Positions 5,979 through 12,539 of a stretch of 15,692 bases of DNA are shown in pieces (the first letter of the stretch is position 1; each line of letters starts with the position of its first letter). The stretch covers positions 1 through 15,692 of the forward strand of contig JAUMYE010000014.1 in assembly GCA_030528815.1 (NCBI GenBank). Reading direction: 5' to 3'. The translations under genes and the position numbers were made by a program. A model generated the notes under the pieces. The model ran no database searches. It saw only the letters and a list, made by a program, of their open reading frames with translations, and was not told where the DNA came from. This DNA comes from Candidatus Saccharimonadota bacterium. Lineage in GTDB: Bacteria > Patescibacteriota > Saccharimonadia > Saccharimonadales > Saccharimonadaceae.

Positions 5979-7010
5979 ATGGAGAAAATGAAGACCTTAA
6001 GGCCTAGGGGCTGTGTTGCTATTCTCTCGCCGTCAGCCGATACTGCCGGCTATTTTCCTCATGTCTACAAGCGTGGCGAAGCTGCTATTAAGGATCTCCT
6101 CGGTCTTGATGTAAAGCTCTATCCTACTACTCTTTCTACGGGCAATTCTCCCGAGAAGCGCGCCAAAGATTTGAATGCTGCCTTCAAAGACAAAGATGTT
6201 GTAGCTATTTTTACGACTATCGGTGGCGATGATGAAGTGCGCATTTTGAAATATCTAGACAAGGAAATAATCCGCAATAATCCAAAGCCATTCTTCGGCT
6301 ACAGCGACAACACTCATCTAAATCTATTCCTAAGTAGTCTTGGTGTGCCTTGCTATTACGGTGCTTCGATCATGACGCAGTTCGCGATGGCTGGCGGCAT
6401 GGATGCTTATACCGTTGCTTCGATTATGAACGCAATCAATCATGTTGGCGAAGTTGAAATCAAACAGCCTAGCTATTGCAAGGAGGCGGATTCTGACTGG
6501 TCTAACGAAGAAGGCTTAAAGGTTGAAAAAGAACGCGAAAAAGCTCTAAAAACGCAGTGGATCTCAAAGCAAAAATCTGGTGAAGTTAAGGGCGAACTTT
6601 GGGGTGGCTGCCTTGAATGCATTTTTGAGTATCTTGCTTCTGGTAACCCTCTAAAACTCGGCGATTCGGACAAAATTATCTTTATTGAAACTGCGGAAGA
6701 TATGCCTACGGCGGTACATGTTAAAAGTGCGCTTCAAGGTATGGGCGAGCGTGGGATTTTTAAGAATGCCAAGGCTCTACTTGTTGGTCGTCCAAAAACT
6801 CTTGCTTTCAATAAGCAAATCGGCAAAAACGAGCGCATCGAATATCGCAAAGAGCAACGAAAAATTATCAGAGATACTTTTCGCGAATATTCTGACGCGC
6901 CAATTATCTTTAATCTAAGCTTTGGCCATACTGATCCTCAGCTTGTCGTGCCATATGGTCACGAAGCTAGGATTAACCTAGAAACTAAGCAAATCTTCTT
7001 CGAATACTAA
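5979..7010 (+). CDS. MccF-like peptidase, family S66
   Basis: This 343-residue serine peptidase belongs to family S66, which includes LD-carboxypeptidases of murein recycling and MccF, the enzyme that gives immunity to microcin C by cutting the bond between amino acid and nucleotide. The catalytic triad is complete: Ser109 in GYSDNT, Glu236 in IETAED and His316 in SFGHTDP. Length and the segments ELWGGCLECIFEYL (205-218) and LLVGRP (267-272) fit the longer MccF-like branch better than the roughly 300-residue LdcA branch. A second ATG three codons in is an alternative start. Its stop codon overlaps that of the convergent dCTP-deaminase paralogue, with no terminator between them. Whether it acts on murein peptides or on aminoacyl nucleotides cannot be decided from sequence. 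Confidence 0.87.
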   Translation: MEKMKTLRPRGCVAILSPSADTAGYFPHVYKRGEAAIKDLLGLDVKLYPTTLSTGNSPEKRAKDLNAAFKDKDVVAIFTTIGGDDEVRILKYLDKEIIRNNPKPFFGYSDNTHLNLFLSSLGVPCYYGASIMTQFAMAGGMDAYTVASIMNAINHVGEVEIKQPSYCKEADSDWSNEEGLKVEKEREKALKTQWISKQKSGEVKGELWGGCLECIFEYLASGNPLKLGDSDKIIFIETAEDMPTAVHVKSALQGMGERGIFKNAKALLVGRPKTLAFNKQIGKNERIEYRKEQRKIIRDTFREYSDAPIIFNLSFGHTDPQLVVPYGHEARINLETKQIFFEY

Positions 7011-7528
7011 GAGAAATCGCGGAAAGATTGTGAAGCTTGCGGTCCCTCGAGGCCGTTATATTTTCCGTCGTATAACTTGTCGATGTTGCCATACGGAACC
7101 CAAAAAGTCACCTGACCAATCGGCATGCCAGGGTAGATTTTTACTGGCTGAGTGGCGTTCATCATGAGGGTGTATTGGTTGATGGATCCAATATCTATCA
7201 AATCTGCAGTAATATGGACAAACAATCCGAGCCTTCCTGTCGAAGATTTGCCACGAATAATCGGGACGTATTCTTTTGAGCCGATACGTTCCAGAGTCGA
7301 ACCAAGATAAATCTTGCCAGGTTCTAAAACTATGCCATCTTCTGGGATTTGAATCTCTTCGGTCTCATTATTTTGGCGCGCGTCCAAAGTGTGGTTTTTG
7401 TAACAGAGTAGGGTGTTGCCAAGATGGAAATCATAAGAATCGGTCGTAATGGAATCTGGATCAAAAGGCTCAATTACAATAATCCCATCTTTGTGGCATT
7501 CGGCAATTTTGCTACCTGTCAAAATCAT
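7007..7528 (-). CDS. dCTP deaminase-like protein lacking the catalytic glutamate
   Basis: This 173-residue member of the Dcd/dUTPase fold aligns without gaps to the neighbouring paralogue over about 160 residues. It keeps the family motif GKSSTGRLG (93-101), with the serine and arginine that contact nucleotide phosphate and base, and keeps His105 and Asp112 in FVHITADLID. The position of the general-base glutamate (Glu138 in E. coli Dcd) is Met122, read directly from the codon at 7165-7163. A normal hydrolytic deamination is therefore unlikely from this chain alone. I start it at the ATG at 7528, which has a perfect AGGAGG upstream and overlaps the previous stop as ATGA; an open frame further upstream is only read-through. 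It is the last gene of the five-gene operon. It could be a non-catalytic partner, a binder, or an enzyme of altered activity. Confidence 0.85.
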   Translation of the reverse strand: MILTGSKIAECHKDGIIVIEPFDPDSITTDSYDFHLGNTLLCYKNHTLDARQNNETEEIQIPEDGIVLEPGKIYLGSTLERIGSKEYVPIIRGKSSTGRLGLFVHITADLIDIGSINQYTLMMNATQPVKIYPGMPIGQVTFWVPYGNIDKLYDGKYNGLEGPQASQSFRDFS

Positions 7529-8052
7529 GCTTTTCCTCCTGTGACTATGGCTTTGTTTTGATGTGGTGTATTGAAGCGGGTGTATCCTGCGGTATAGAGT
7601 TTGTCGATATCTCCGGCTGGCTTCCAAAAGCTTACCTGCCCAATGCGCATACCGGCATAAACTCGTAGTGGTTGCACGACGCGGATCTCTAGCGTCCAGC
7701 AATGTGCGCGGCCAAGCTGACCAAGGTCTGCCGTAATTTGTAGATACATTCCGAGTCTGCCGACCGAAGAGCGACCGATCAAACTCGTCACGAATTCTTC
7801 ACTTCCAATCTTCTCGACCGTCGAGCCAAGGTATAACTTATCTGGCTCCAAAATATAACCCTCTTCAGGGATAATTACCTCTGTAAAAACTGCCTCTTGT
7901 CGCGGATCAATGATATCGTTCGTAACGATGCGTAGGGTTTTACCGAGGCGGTAGTTGTAACTATTTGGATTCAATAAATTCTCAGTAAAGGGCTCAATTG
8001 TTATCGAGCCTTTTTTGACCTGTTTCTGGATTTCCGAACCAGTCAGAATCAT
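7525..8052 (-). CDS. dCTP deaminase-like protein
   Basis: This 175-residue protein has the dCTP deaminase fold, whose usual reaction converts dCTP to dUTP for thymidylate synthesis. The motif GRSSVGRLG (93-101) and the catalytic glutamate Glu122 in WTLEIRV are present. Two other residues normally conserved in Dcd, the His and Asp of the HVTAxxID segment, are Gln105 and Gln112 here, and the usual PGWxG turn is missing. It is shorter than E. coli Dcd (193 residues). The start ATG overlaps the methyltransferase stop by one base. Tandem placement with a paralogue that lost the opposite residues suggests the two work together. It might be the cell's dCTP deaminase, but its operon partners argue for a specialised nucleotide substrate. 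Confidence 0.85.
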   Translation of the reverse strand: MILTGSEIQKQVKKGSITIEPFTENLLNPNSYNYRLGKTLRIVTNDIIDPRQEAVFTEVIIPEEGYILEPDKLYLGSTVEKIGSEEFVTSLIGRSSVGRLGMYLQITADLGQLGRAHCWTLEIRVVQPLRVYAGMRIGQVSFWKPAGDIDKLYTAGYTRFNTPHQNKAIVTGGKA

Positions 8053-8879
8053 TAGAATAATTCCGTATATCTTCCAGGGTAGATTCTGGAATCTTTTTTA
8101 TGAACCAATACGTTGTATCTCTGGTATGGGCGGAGCTCATTAGACATCTGTTTGATCTCGAGTAGTCTATCGTGTATGACCTTGAGGGCTTCTTCGCAGT
8201 AGCCGGGATTCTCTTTATCAAACTTTTGAATAGACGAAGCAGTATAGTGCTCTAATTCTTCGTCGGTTTCCATCTCGATAGTATTCCTATCTTCGTAGAG
8301 AAGGGTGAGGCCTTTGTAGACTTTCATGACCTCTTTGTAGCCTTGCTGAGTGACAGTCATATTAAAAATCTTCTTAGCTTTTTCGACGAGTGCTTTTGGG
8401 ATTTCTTTTTCGACATAAAACTCGCAGCTAAGAAGTAGTCCATTATCTTCTAGTAAGTCATTTGTAATATGGTCGAGTGCTTTTTGTGGATCGCTGAAAA
8501 AACGGAGAGCTGCACCGACTAAAGCGTGGGTGTATTTCTCTCCGTTCGAGTAAGTGTGTCCATCTGCGACAAGATATTTCAGGTTTGCCTCAGGCGCATA
8601 TAGTTTGTGATTGTTTTCTGCGGCTTCGACAGATTTTTTAGAAATATCAATACCGGTTGCAGAACAACCGGTATAAAGAGCTAATTCACGAGAGGAAAAA
8701 CCAGTCGTGCAAGCGATTTCAAGAAGTTTTGATTCTTTTGTGATGTTGCCGAAGACGCGCCATTTGTTAAGCGTCACGAAAGCCCCAGGAGGCACGTTCC
8801 ACTGATTAACAAAGCCAACGAAATCGGTGTAACTCATGTTCTTGATTTCGTCTACACTATAGAGTTCTTTGTTTCTCAT
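8052..8879 (-). CDS. SAM-dependent methyltransferase, class I
   Basis: This 275-residue protein has a Rossmann-type methyltransferase domain at about 45-160. Motif I is LLEIACTTGFSS (52-63), a variant of the usual DxGxGxG, and the ribose-binding acidic residue is Asp78 in GIDIS. VADGHTY matches motif II. The N-terminal stretch MSYTDFVGFVNQWNVPPG (15-32) recalls methyltransferases carrying an FxNQxNxPPG motif, whose substrates I do not know. A helical C-terminal third may bind the substrate. The start overlaps the AlaRS-like gene by 23 bases and has AAGGAT upstream. Its stop overlaps the next start by one base. Co-translation with nucleotide and aminoacyl enzymes suggests a small-molecule or nucleotide substrate, not DNA, since no DNA-recognition domain is visible. 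Confidence 0.85.
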   Translation of the reverse strand: MRNKELYSVDEIKNMSYTDFVGFVNQWNVPPGAFVTLNKWRVFGNITKESKLLEIACTTGFSSRELALYTGCSATGIDISKKSVEAAENNHKLYAPEANLKYLVADGHTYSNGEKYTHALVGAALRFFSDPQKALDHITNDLLEDNGLLLSCEFYVEKEIPKALVEKAKKIFNMTVTQQGYKEVMKVYKGLTLLYEDRNTIEMETDEELEHYTASSIQKFDKENPGYCEEALKVIHDRLLEIKQMSNELRPYQRYNVLVHKKDSRIYPGRYTELF

Positions 8880-9942
8880 GCCGTATCCTTGAAATTAAGT
8901 TCCTATCTAATTTTACAGCCTTTAATAATTTTTTGTCATCTAAGTCGCTTTCGGGCGGCAAAGACAAAAGATAATTAATTCTGCCAAGATAGAAAGAAAT
9001 GCGATCGAGGATAGAGTAGTGATTTCCGGCTTCTTTAAGGACATCTATGGCGAGGCTAATAGCTTCCGAATATGAAAGCTCATTCACGACAAGCGCCTGG
9101 TAGGCAAAGCCACAACAATAGCTGTCCGCCATCTCGTTGACTCCGCCTTTGCCCGGGGCAATCTTGTAAGCTGCAAAGTGACGCAGTGTCAGGATCGCAT
9201 CGAGCATTTTGTAGGCCTTGCTGTTGCCGTCGCCGAGCGACAATGCTTCTATCGGCAAGTCTGCAAACTGGATCGGGCAATCTTCCGAGAGGATTGCGGT
9301 GAGCAATGTCTCGAGTCCAAAGCCCCATTCTACGGCTATCGGATAGTTGTTTCTTGAAATCTGAATTACATTTCCAATATCGTATGGTTCGCCGGTGTCC
9401 TTGTTTCTGATAGCAAGCGTGAGCCCGAGGCCAGACAAATCTTCCTCTCCGTAAGTCCAACGGTAGTAGGAGGTTGGCTCGGTCTCGAGTAATATCTCGC
9501 GATCAGATTCAAAAAGCTCCATCAGATAACGATTTGCCTTGATGCAAATGCGCTCTTCGGCTACGCCAATCTCTCTAAGGAAAGTTATAGCTGCATCAAG
9601 CATCTGCTGAAAACAATCTGCCGGGGCAATAGCACCTTCGGTTCTAAAACAGGAGCAAAAGCGCATGGCTTCGTCTGTATAGAACAGGTGCATATTCTGC
9701 AAGCGGATGCAGTTTTGCGGATTTGCAAAGTAGCCTAAGTCGTCAAGCTTTTCTTTCCACTGGTTGATCTGGGCGCCAACGAAATAAACCGTCGGGTCCG
9801 TCGATGGATAGCTCGGCACTTCGTCTAAAATCGTAAAACCGCGACTCCTGAAACCGTCAAGAAAGACTTTTTCGATATAGTCTTTTGCCTCGGCGATTAA
9901 AGCGCGCCATCGGATGAATCCGAGTATAGCAATCTTGTTCAT
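8857..9942 (-). CDS. Stand-alone alanyl-tRNA synthetase-like catalytic domain protein
   Basis: This 361-residue protein resembles only the catalytic and tRNA-recognition start of class II alanyl-tRNA synthetase, which is normally about 870 residues. VPSYPSTDPTVYFVGAQINQ (42-61) matches motif 1, CIRLQN (78-83) the beginning of motif 2, and GFGLETLLTAI (207-217) motif 3. The GKGGVNEMADSYCCGFAYQAL segment (264-284) echoes AlaRS SNEGRGYVLRR. Editing and C-Ala domains are absent. The invariant motif 3 arginine of GxGLER is Thr212 here, so ATP binding or the reaction is probably changed. The ATG at 9942 follows a G-rich site. A likely role is activation or transfer of an amino or carboxylic acid in a dedicated pathway, not translation. 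The family assignment is by eye and moderately sure. Confidence 0.65.
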   Translation of the reverse strand: MNKIAILGFIRWRALIAEAKDYIEKVFLDGFRSRGFTILDEVPSYPSTDPTVYFVGAQINQWKEKLDDLGYFANPQNCIRLQNMHLFYTDEAMRFCSCFRTEGAIAPADCFQQMLDAAITFLREIGVAEERICIKANRYLMELFESDREILLETEPTSYYRWTYGEEDLSGLGLTLAIRNKDTGEPYDIGNVIQISRNNYPIAVEWGFGLETLLTAILSEDCPIQFADLPIEALSLGDGNSKAYKMLDAILTLRHFAAYKIAPGKGGVNEMADSYCCGFAYQALVVNELSYSEAISLAIDVLKEAGNHYSILDRISFYLGRINYLLSLPPESDLDDKKLLKAVKLDRNLISRIRHEKQRTL

Positions 9943-9953
9943 GTTATCCCCCC

Positions 9954-10742
9954 CTAACTAAAGTTGATTGCTGCGTGAAATATCTCCCAATAATTCTTGT
10001 CAAAAACAGTGTCTGTCTCTGAAGGACGAATCGCAAGATGAAGTAAAACATTCTTGTGGTTCGGCGTAGCCCCGAGGCGTTTTCTTGCTGCCGGAGGCAA
10101 AGCTGTGTATCCCGTTATGCTTAAAATCTTGAGCTCTTCAAGATACTTAGCATCTTTGCCGAGCACCTTGATTGCGTCCTGCAGGATTGTATCTTGCCGA
10201 TAGTCCTTCGGCACAAGATAAGAGAAATCTCTCGAGATTCGCTTCTGCTGTGCTACAGGTGTAAATTCGAGCAAATCGTACATCTGACAAGCAATCTCTG
10301 GCTCGTTCGAAAACAGGTACGATATATGCGGAATCTTTTTGTAGGCAGCAAGCATAGAATCCAGTTTGACTGTGATAAGTTTCTCGCTAATGCAAACAAA
10401 CTTATTCACTGCTTCGCTATCGTCGGGAAATGCCTGATTGATCAAGCGGTATAGTCTACCGCCAACGCTGGGATCAAGCGGAAGGTCTAACAGGATGTTA
10501 TAAAGACCTTTCTCCTGATTGACTCCGTCGAGATTAAGCGTGGTTCTTGAATCTAGGGATGATGCGTTAGTGTAGTTAACGATTTCTGTTGCCAGGATAG
10601 CTAAAGCGTGGCGCTCGTTAAAGAGCTCTCTGCCGTTATCTAGCTTCTTGGCATCGTGCATGGCACCCCAAAGGATAGGGTTATCTTCGTCATAATAAGA
10701 CAGCAAAACAATCACGACCTTTCTTGAAATATCAATGTACAA
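9954..10742 (-). CDS. Hypothetical protein, first gene of the aaRS-like/methyltransferase/Dcd operon
   Basis: I do not recognise this protein of about 262 residues. It looks soluble and largely helical, with no signal peptide or membrane helix, and a motif-like AxLATEIVNYTNAS stretch near residue 50. It is the promoter-proximal gene of the operon, 11 bases ahead of the AlaRS-like gene. The start is uncertain. The longest frame begins with TTG at 10742, a GTG occurs nine codons later after AGAAAGG, and the first ATG is codon 28. None has a well-spaced ribosome-binding site. A TATAAT at 10768-10763 would start transcription about 14 bases before the TTG, inside a 7-5-7 inverted repeat that includes the start codon. 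Confidence 0.65.
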   Translation of the reverse strand: MYIDISRKVVIVLLSYYDEDNPILWGAMHDAKKLDNGRELFNERHALAILATEIVNYTNASSLDSRTTLNLDGVNQEKGLYNILLDLPLDPSVGGRLYRLINQAFPDDSEAVNKFVCISEKLITVKLDSMLAAYKKIPHISYLFSNEPEIACQMYDLLEFTPVAQQKRISRDFSYLVPKDYRQDTILQDAIKVLGKDAKYLEELKILSITGYTALPPAARKRLGATPNHKNVLLHLAIRPSETDTVFDKNYWEIFHAAINFS

Positions 10743-10758
10743 AGTTGCAAAAACTTTG
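10740..10758. promoter_or_regulatory. 7-5-7 inverted repeat over the operon start, possible operator or hairpin
   Basis: CAAAGTT-GCAAA-AACTTTG is a perfect dyad. It covers the predicted transcription start (about 10756) and the TTG start codon (10742) of the operon's first gene, a classic place for repressor binding or for an mRNA hairpin that hides the start. Confidence 0.5.
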
Positions 10759-10762
10759 AATT

Positions 10763-10790
10763 ATTATATTACTATATTTTTTACCTTAAA
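10763..10790 (-). promoter_or_regulatory. Promoter of the five-gene operon
   Basis: On the minus strand TATAAT (10768-10763) is preceded, after 16 bases, by a weak TTTAAG -35 element (10790-10785). It is the only convincing promoter upstream of the operon, and the tight overlaps downstream imply one transcript of about 3.7 kb. Confidence 0.55.
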
Positions 10791-10806
10791 TAAAGTGGTG
10801 AGTTGT

Positions 10807-10836
10807 TTGAAACATATAAGTAAATAATGGTATGAT
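10807..10836 (+). promoter_or_regulatory. Promoter of serS
   Basis: TTGAAA (10807-10812) and TATGAT (10831-10836) are separated by 18 bases, and TGG precedes the -10 box. The ATG follows nine bases after the -10, so the leader would be only about three bases. The AAAGG between box and ATG would then lie outside the mRNA. Confidence 0.6.
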
Positions 10837-10845
10837 AAAGGTATC

Positions 10846-12153
10846 ATGCTAGATATAAATTATATCCGGGCGAATCGTGGCAAGGTGGAGGATGCCATTC
10901 GCAATAAAGGCTACGAGGGCGAAATTAACCTCGAAGATATTTTGAAGCTTGACGATGAGCGCAAAGAGCTCTCGGTCAAGATTGATGGCCTAAGGCGCGA
11001 ACGCAACACCATCGCTGCTCAGATGAAAAATGGCAAGCCCGATGCTGCTCTTATTGAGCAGGGCAAGGCGCTCAAAAAGCAACTCGCCGAAGTTGAACCA
11101 AAATTAGCTGAAGTTGAAGAATCATTTATTAGTAAGCTAAAGACTGTTCCGAATATTCCAGAAGATGATGTTCCTGTAGGTCTATCAGAGGACGAAAACG
11201 TCGTTGCTGAAGTTTGTGGCGAACCAACAAAGTTTAGCTTTGAGCCACGCACTCACTATGATTTGGCACAGAAACGCGGTTGGCTAGACAAGGAACGTGC
11301 CGCAAAGGTTACGGGTTCTCGTTTCGCATACATCAAGGGCGACATGGTAAAGCTCCAGATGGCAATCGTAAACTTTGTCATGAATTCTCTAAGTGACGAA
11401 AACGTCATCAAAGAAATTATCGAAAAGAACAACCTCGAAGGTATCTCGACTAAGCCATTTACTCTTGTTTTGCCTCCACTAATGCTTCGTACGGATATGT
11501 ATGATGCTATGGATCGCCTCGAGCCACGCGAAGATCGCTACAAGATCGAAGGTCAGGAACTTTGGCTACAAGGTAGTGCTGAGCACGTTCTTGGTTCTAT
11601 GCACCAGGGCGAAATCTTTGACGAAAAAGAACTTCCAATCCGCTATCTTGGTTACGCAACAAGCTTCCGTGAAGAGGCTGGCACCTATGGTAAAGATATG
11701 GAAGGCATCATTCGTATGCATCAGTTCGATAAGCTCGAAATGGAAAGCTTCTCTACGAAAGAAACTAGTCGCAAAGAGCACGAATTCTTCGTTGCTATCC
11801 AGCGCTGGCTAGTCGAAAAGCTTGAGCTTCCATATCGCGTTATTCAGAAGTGTACCTATGACATCGGTAAGCCAGATGCTCGTGGTATCGATATCGAGGT
11901 TTGGATGCCAGGCCAGAACAAGTATCGCGAAACACATACTGCGGACTACATGACAGATTATCAGTCTCGCCGTTTGGCTACTCGTGTCCGCCGTGCAGGT
12001 GGCGAAGTTGAGCTAGTTCACACAAACGACGCTACGGCATTCGCTCTTGGTCGCGCGATGGTTGCAGTTATCGAGAATTATCAGAACGAAGACTATTCGG
12101 TAACTGTTCCGGAAGTTCTACGCAAATATTTAGACGGAAAGGAGAAACTCTAA
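10846..12153 (+). CDS. serS: Seryl-tRNA synthetase
   Basis: SerRS charges tRNA-Ser (and tRNA-Sec) with serine in the cytoplasm. The 435-residue protein has the N-terminal long coiled-coil arm (about 30-105) and a class II catalytic core. Motif 2 is FREEAGTYGKDMEGIIRMHQ (274-293), and motif 3 is ALGRAMVAVIENYQ (400-413). The usual TAE serine-binding motif is SAE (244-246), and the common EISSCSNxxDFQARR segment reads ETHTADYMTDYQSRR (362-376). These are changes I would expect from a divergent lineage and do not suggest loss of function. The gene heads a run with hpf and secA; the hpf ATG follows the stop directly. Confidence 0.96.
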   Translation: MLDINYIRANRGKVEDAIRNKGYEGEINLEDILKLDDERKELSVKIDGLRRERNTIAAQMKNGKPDAALIEQGKALKKQLAEVEPKLAEVEESFISKLKTVPNIPEDDVPVGLSEDENVVAEVCGEPTKFSFEPRTHYDLAQKRGWLDKERAAKVTGSRFAYIKGDMVKLQMAIVNFVMNSLSDENVIKEIIEKNNLEGISTKPFTLVLPPLMLRTDMYDAMDRLEPREDRYKIEGQELWLQGSAEHVLGSMHQGEIFDEKELPIRYLGYATSFREEAGTYGKDMEGIIRMHQFDKLEMESFSTKETSRKEHEFFVAIQRWLVEKLELPYRVIQKCTYDIGKPDARGIDIEVWMPGQNKYRETHTADYMTDYQSRRLATRVRRAGGEVELVHTNDATAFALGRAMVAVIENYQNEDYSVTVPEVLRKYLDGKEKL

Positions 12154-12510
12154 ATGATTGAAAATATTGAAGTTACTGGTTCGAACTATAAAGTCGAAGC
12201 CGGTCTAACCAAGTATGTCGAAAAGCGTATTGGCAAGCTAGATCGCCATCTACCTCGCCAGAACCGCAAAGACGTAGTTGTAAAGATTGTTGTTACTCAG
12301 GTAAACCGCGAGCACGGCAACAAGTATGAGATCTCCGCATCTCTAGATATTCCTGGTGGCAAGGTTATTGCTGCAAAGGACGAAGCATCTAACGTATTCG
12401 CTGGCATTGATCTTCTAGAAGCAAAGCTTGATGGTCAGATCCGCCGTTTCAAGACAGAAAAGACTAATCACGACAAGAAAGGAATCTTCGGTCGCTTGCT
12501 CAAGAAATAA
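12154..12510 (+). CDS. hpf: Ribosome hibernation-promoting factor, short form (HPF/RaiA)
   Basis: This 118-residue protein belongs to the HPF/YfiA family, which binds the small-subunit decoding centre and silences or pairs ribosomes in slow growth. The start MIENIEVTGSNYKVEAGLTKYVEKRIGKLDRHL and the basic DGQIRRFKTEK helix are typical. The C-terminal dimerisation domain of long HPF is absent. A short basic tail follows residue 100. The ATG abuts the serS stop, with AAAGGAG upstream inside serS, so the two are cotranscribed. An hpf-secA order is also common in Firmicutes. Confidence 0.92.
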   Translation: MIENIEVTGSNYKVEAGLTKYVEKRIGKLDRHLPRQNRKDVVVKIVVTQVNREHGNKYEISASLDIPGGKVIAAKDEASNVFAGIDLLEAKLDGQIRRFKTEKTNHDKKGIFGRLLKK

Positions 12511-12524
12511 TTTTAGTGGCGGCA

Positions 12525-12533
12525 TGATATACT
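12525..12533 (+). promoter_or_regulatory. Internal extended -10 promoter of secA, apparently leaderless
   Basis: TGATATACT is followed by six bases and the secA ATG. The 29-base gap after hpf contains no Shine-Dalgarno sequence, so a transcript starting at the ATG would explain how secA is translated. Confidence 0.6.
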
Positions 12534-12539
12534 ATTACA

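Noticed and set aside
7529..7702. A 58-residue N-terminal extension of the last Dcd-like gene
   Set aside because: The internal ATG at 7528 has a perfect AGGAGG and overlaps the previous stop as ATGA, and the protein from there aligns gaplessly with its paralogue. The extension is read-through of another frame of that paralogue.
7007..10742. Mobile element or defence island reading of the unusual operon
   Set aside because: No transposase, integrase, nuclease, helicase, terminal repeat or attachment site is visible at its borders, and it sits next to housekeeping genes.
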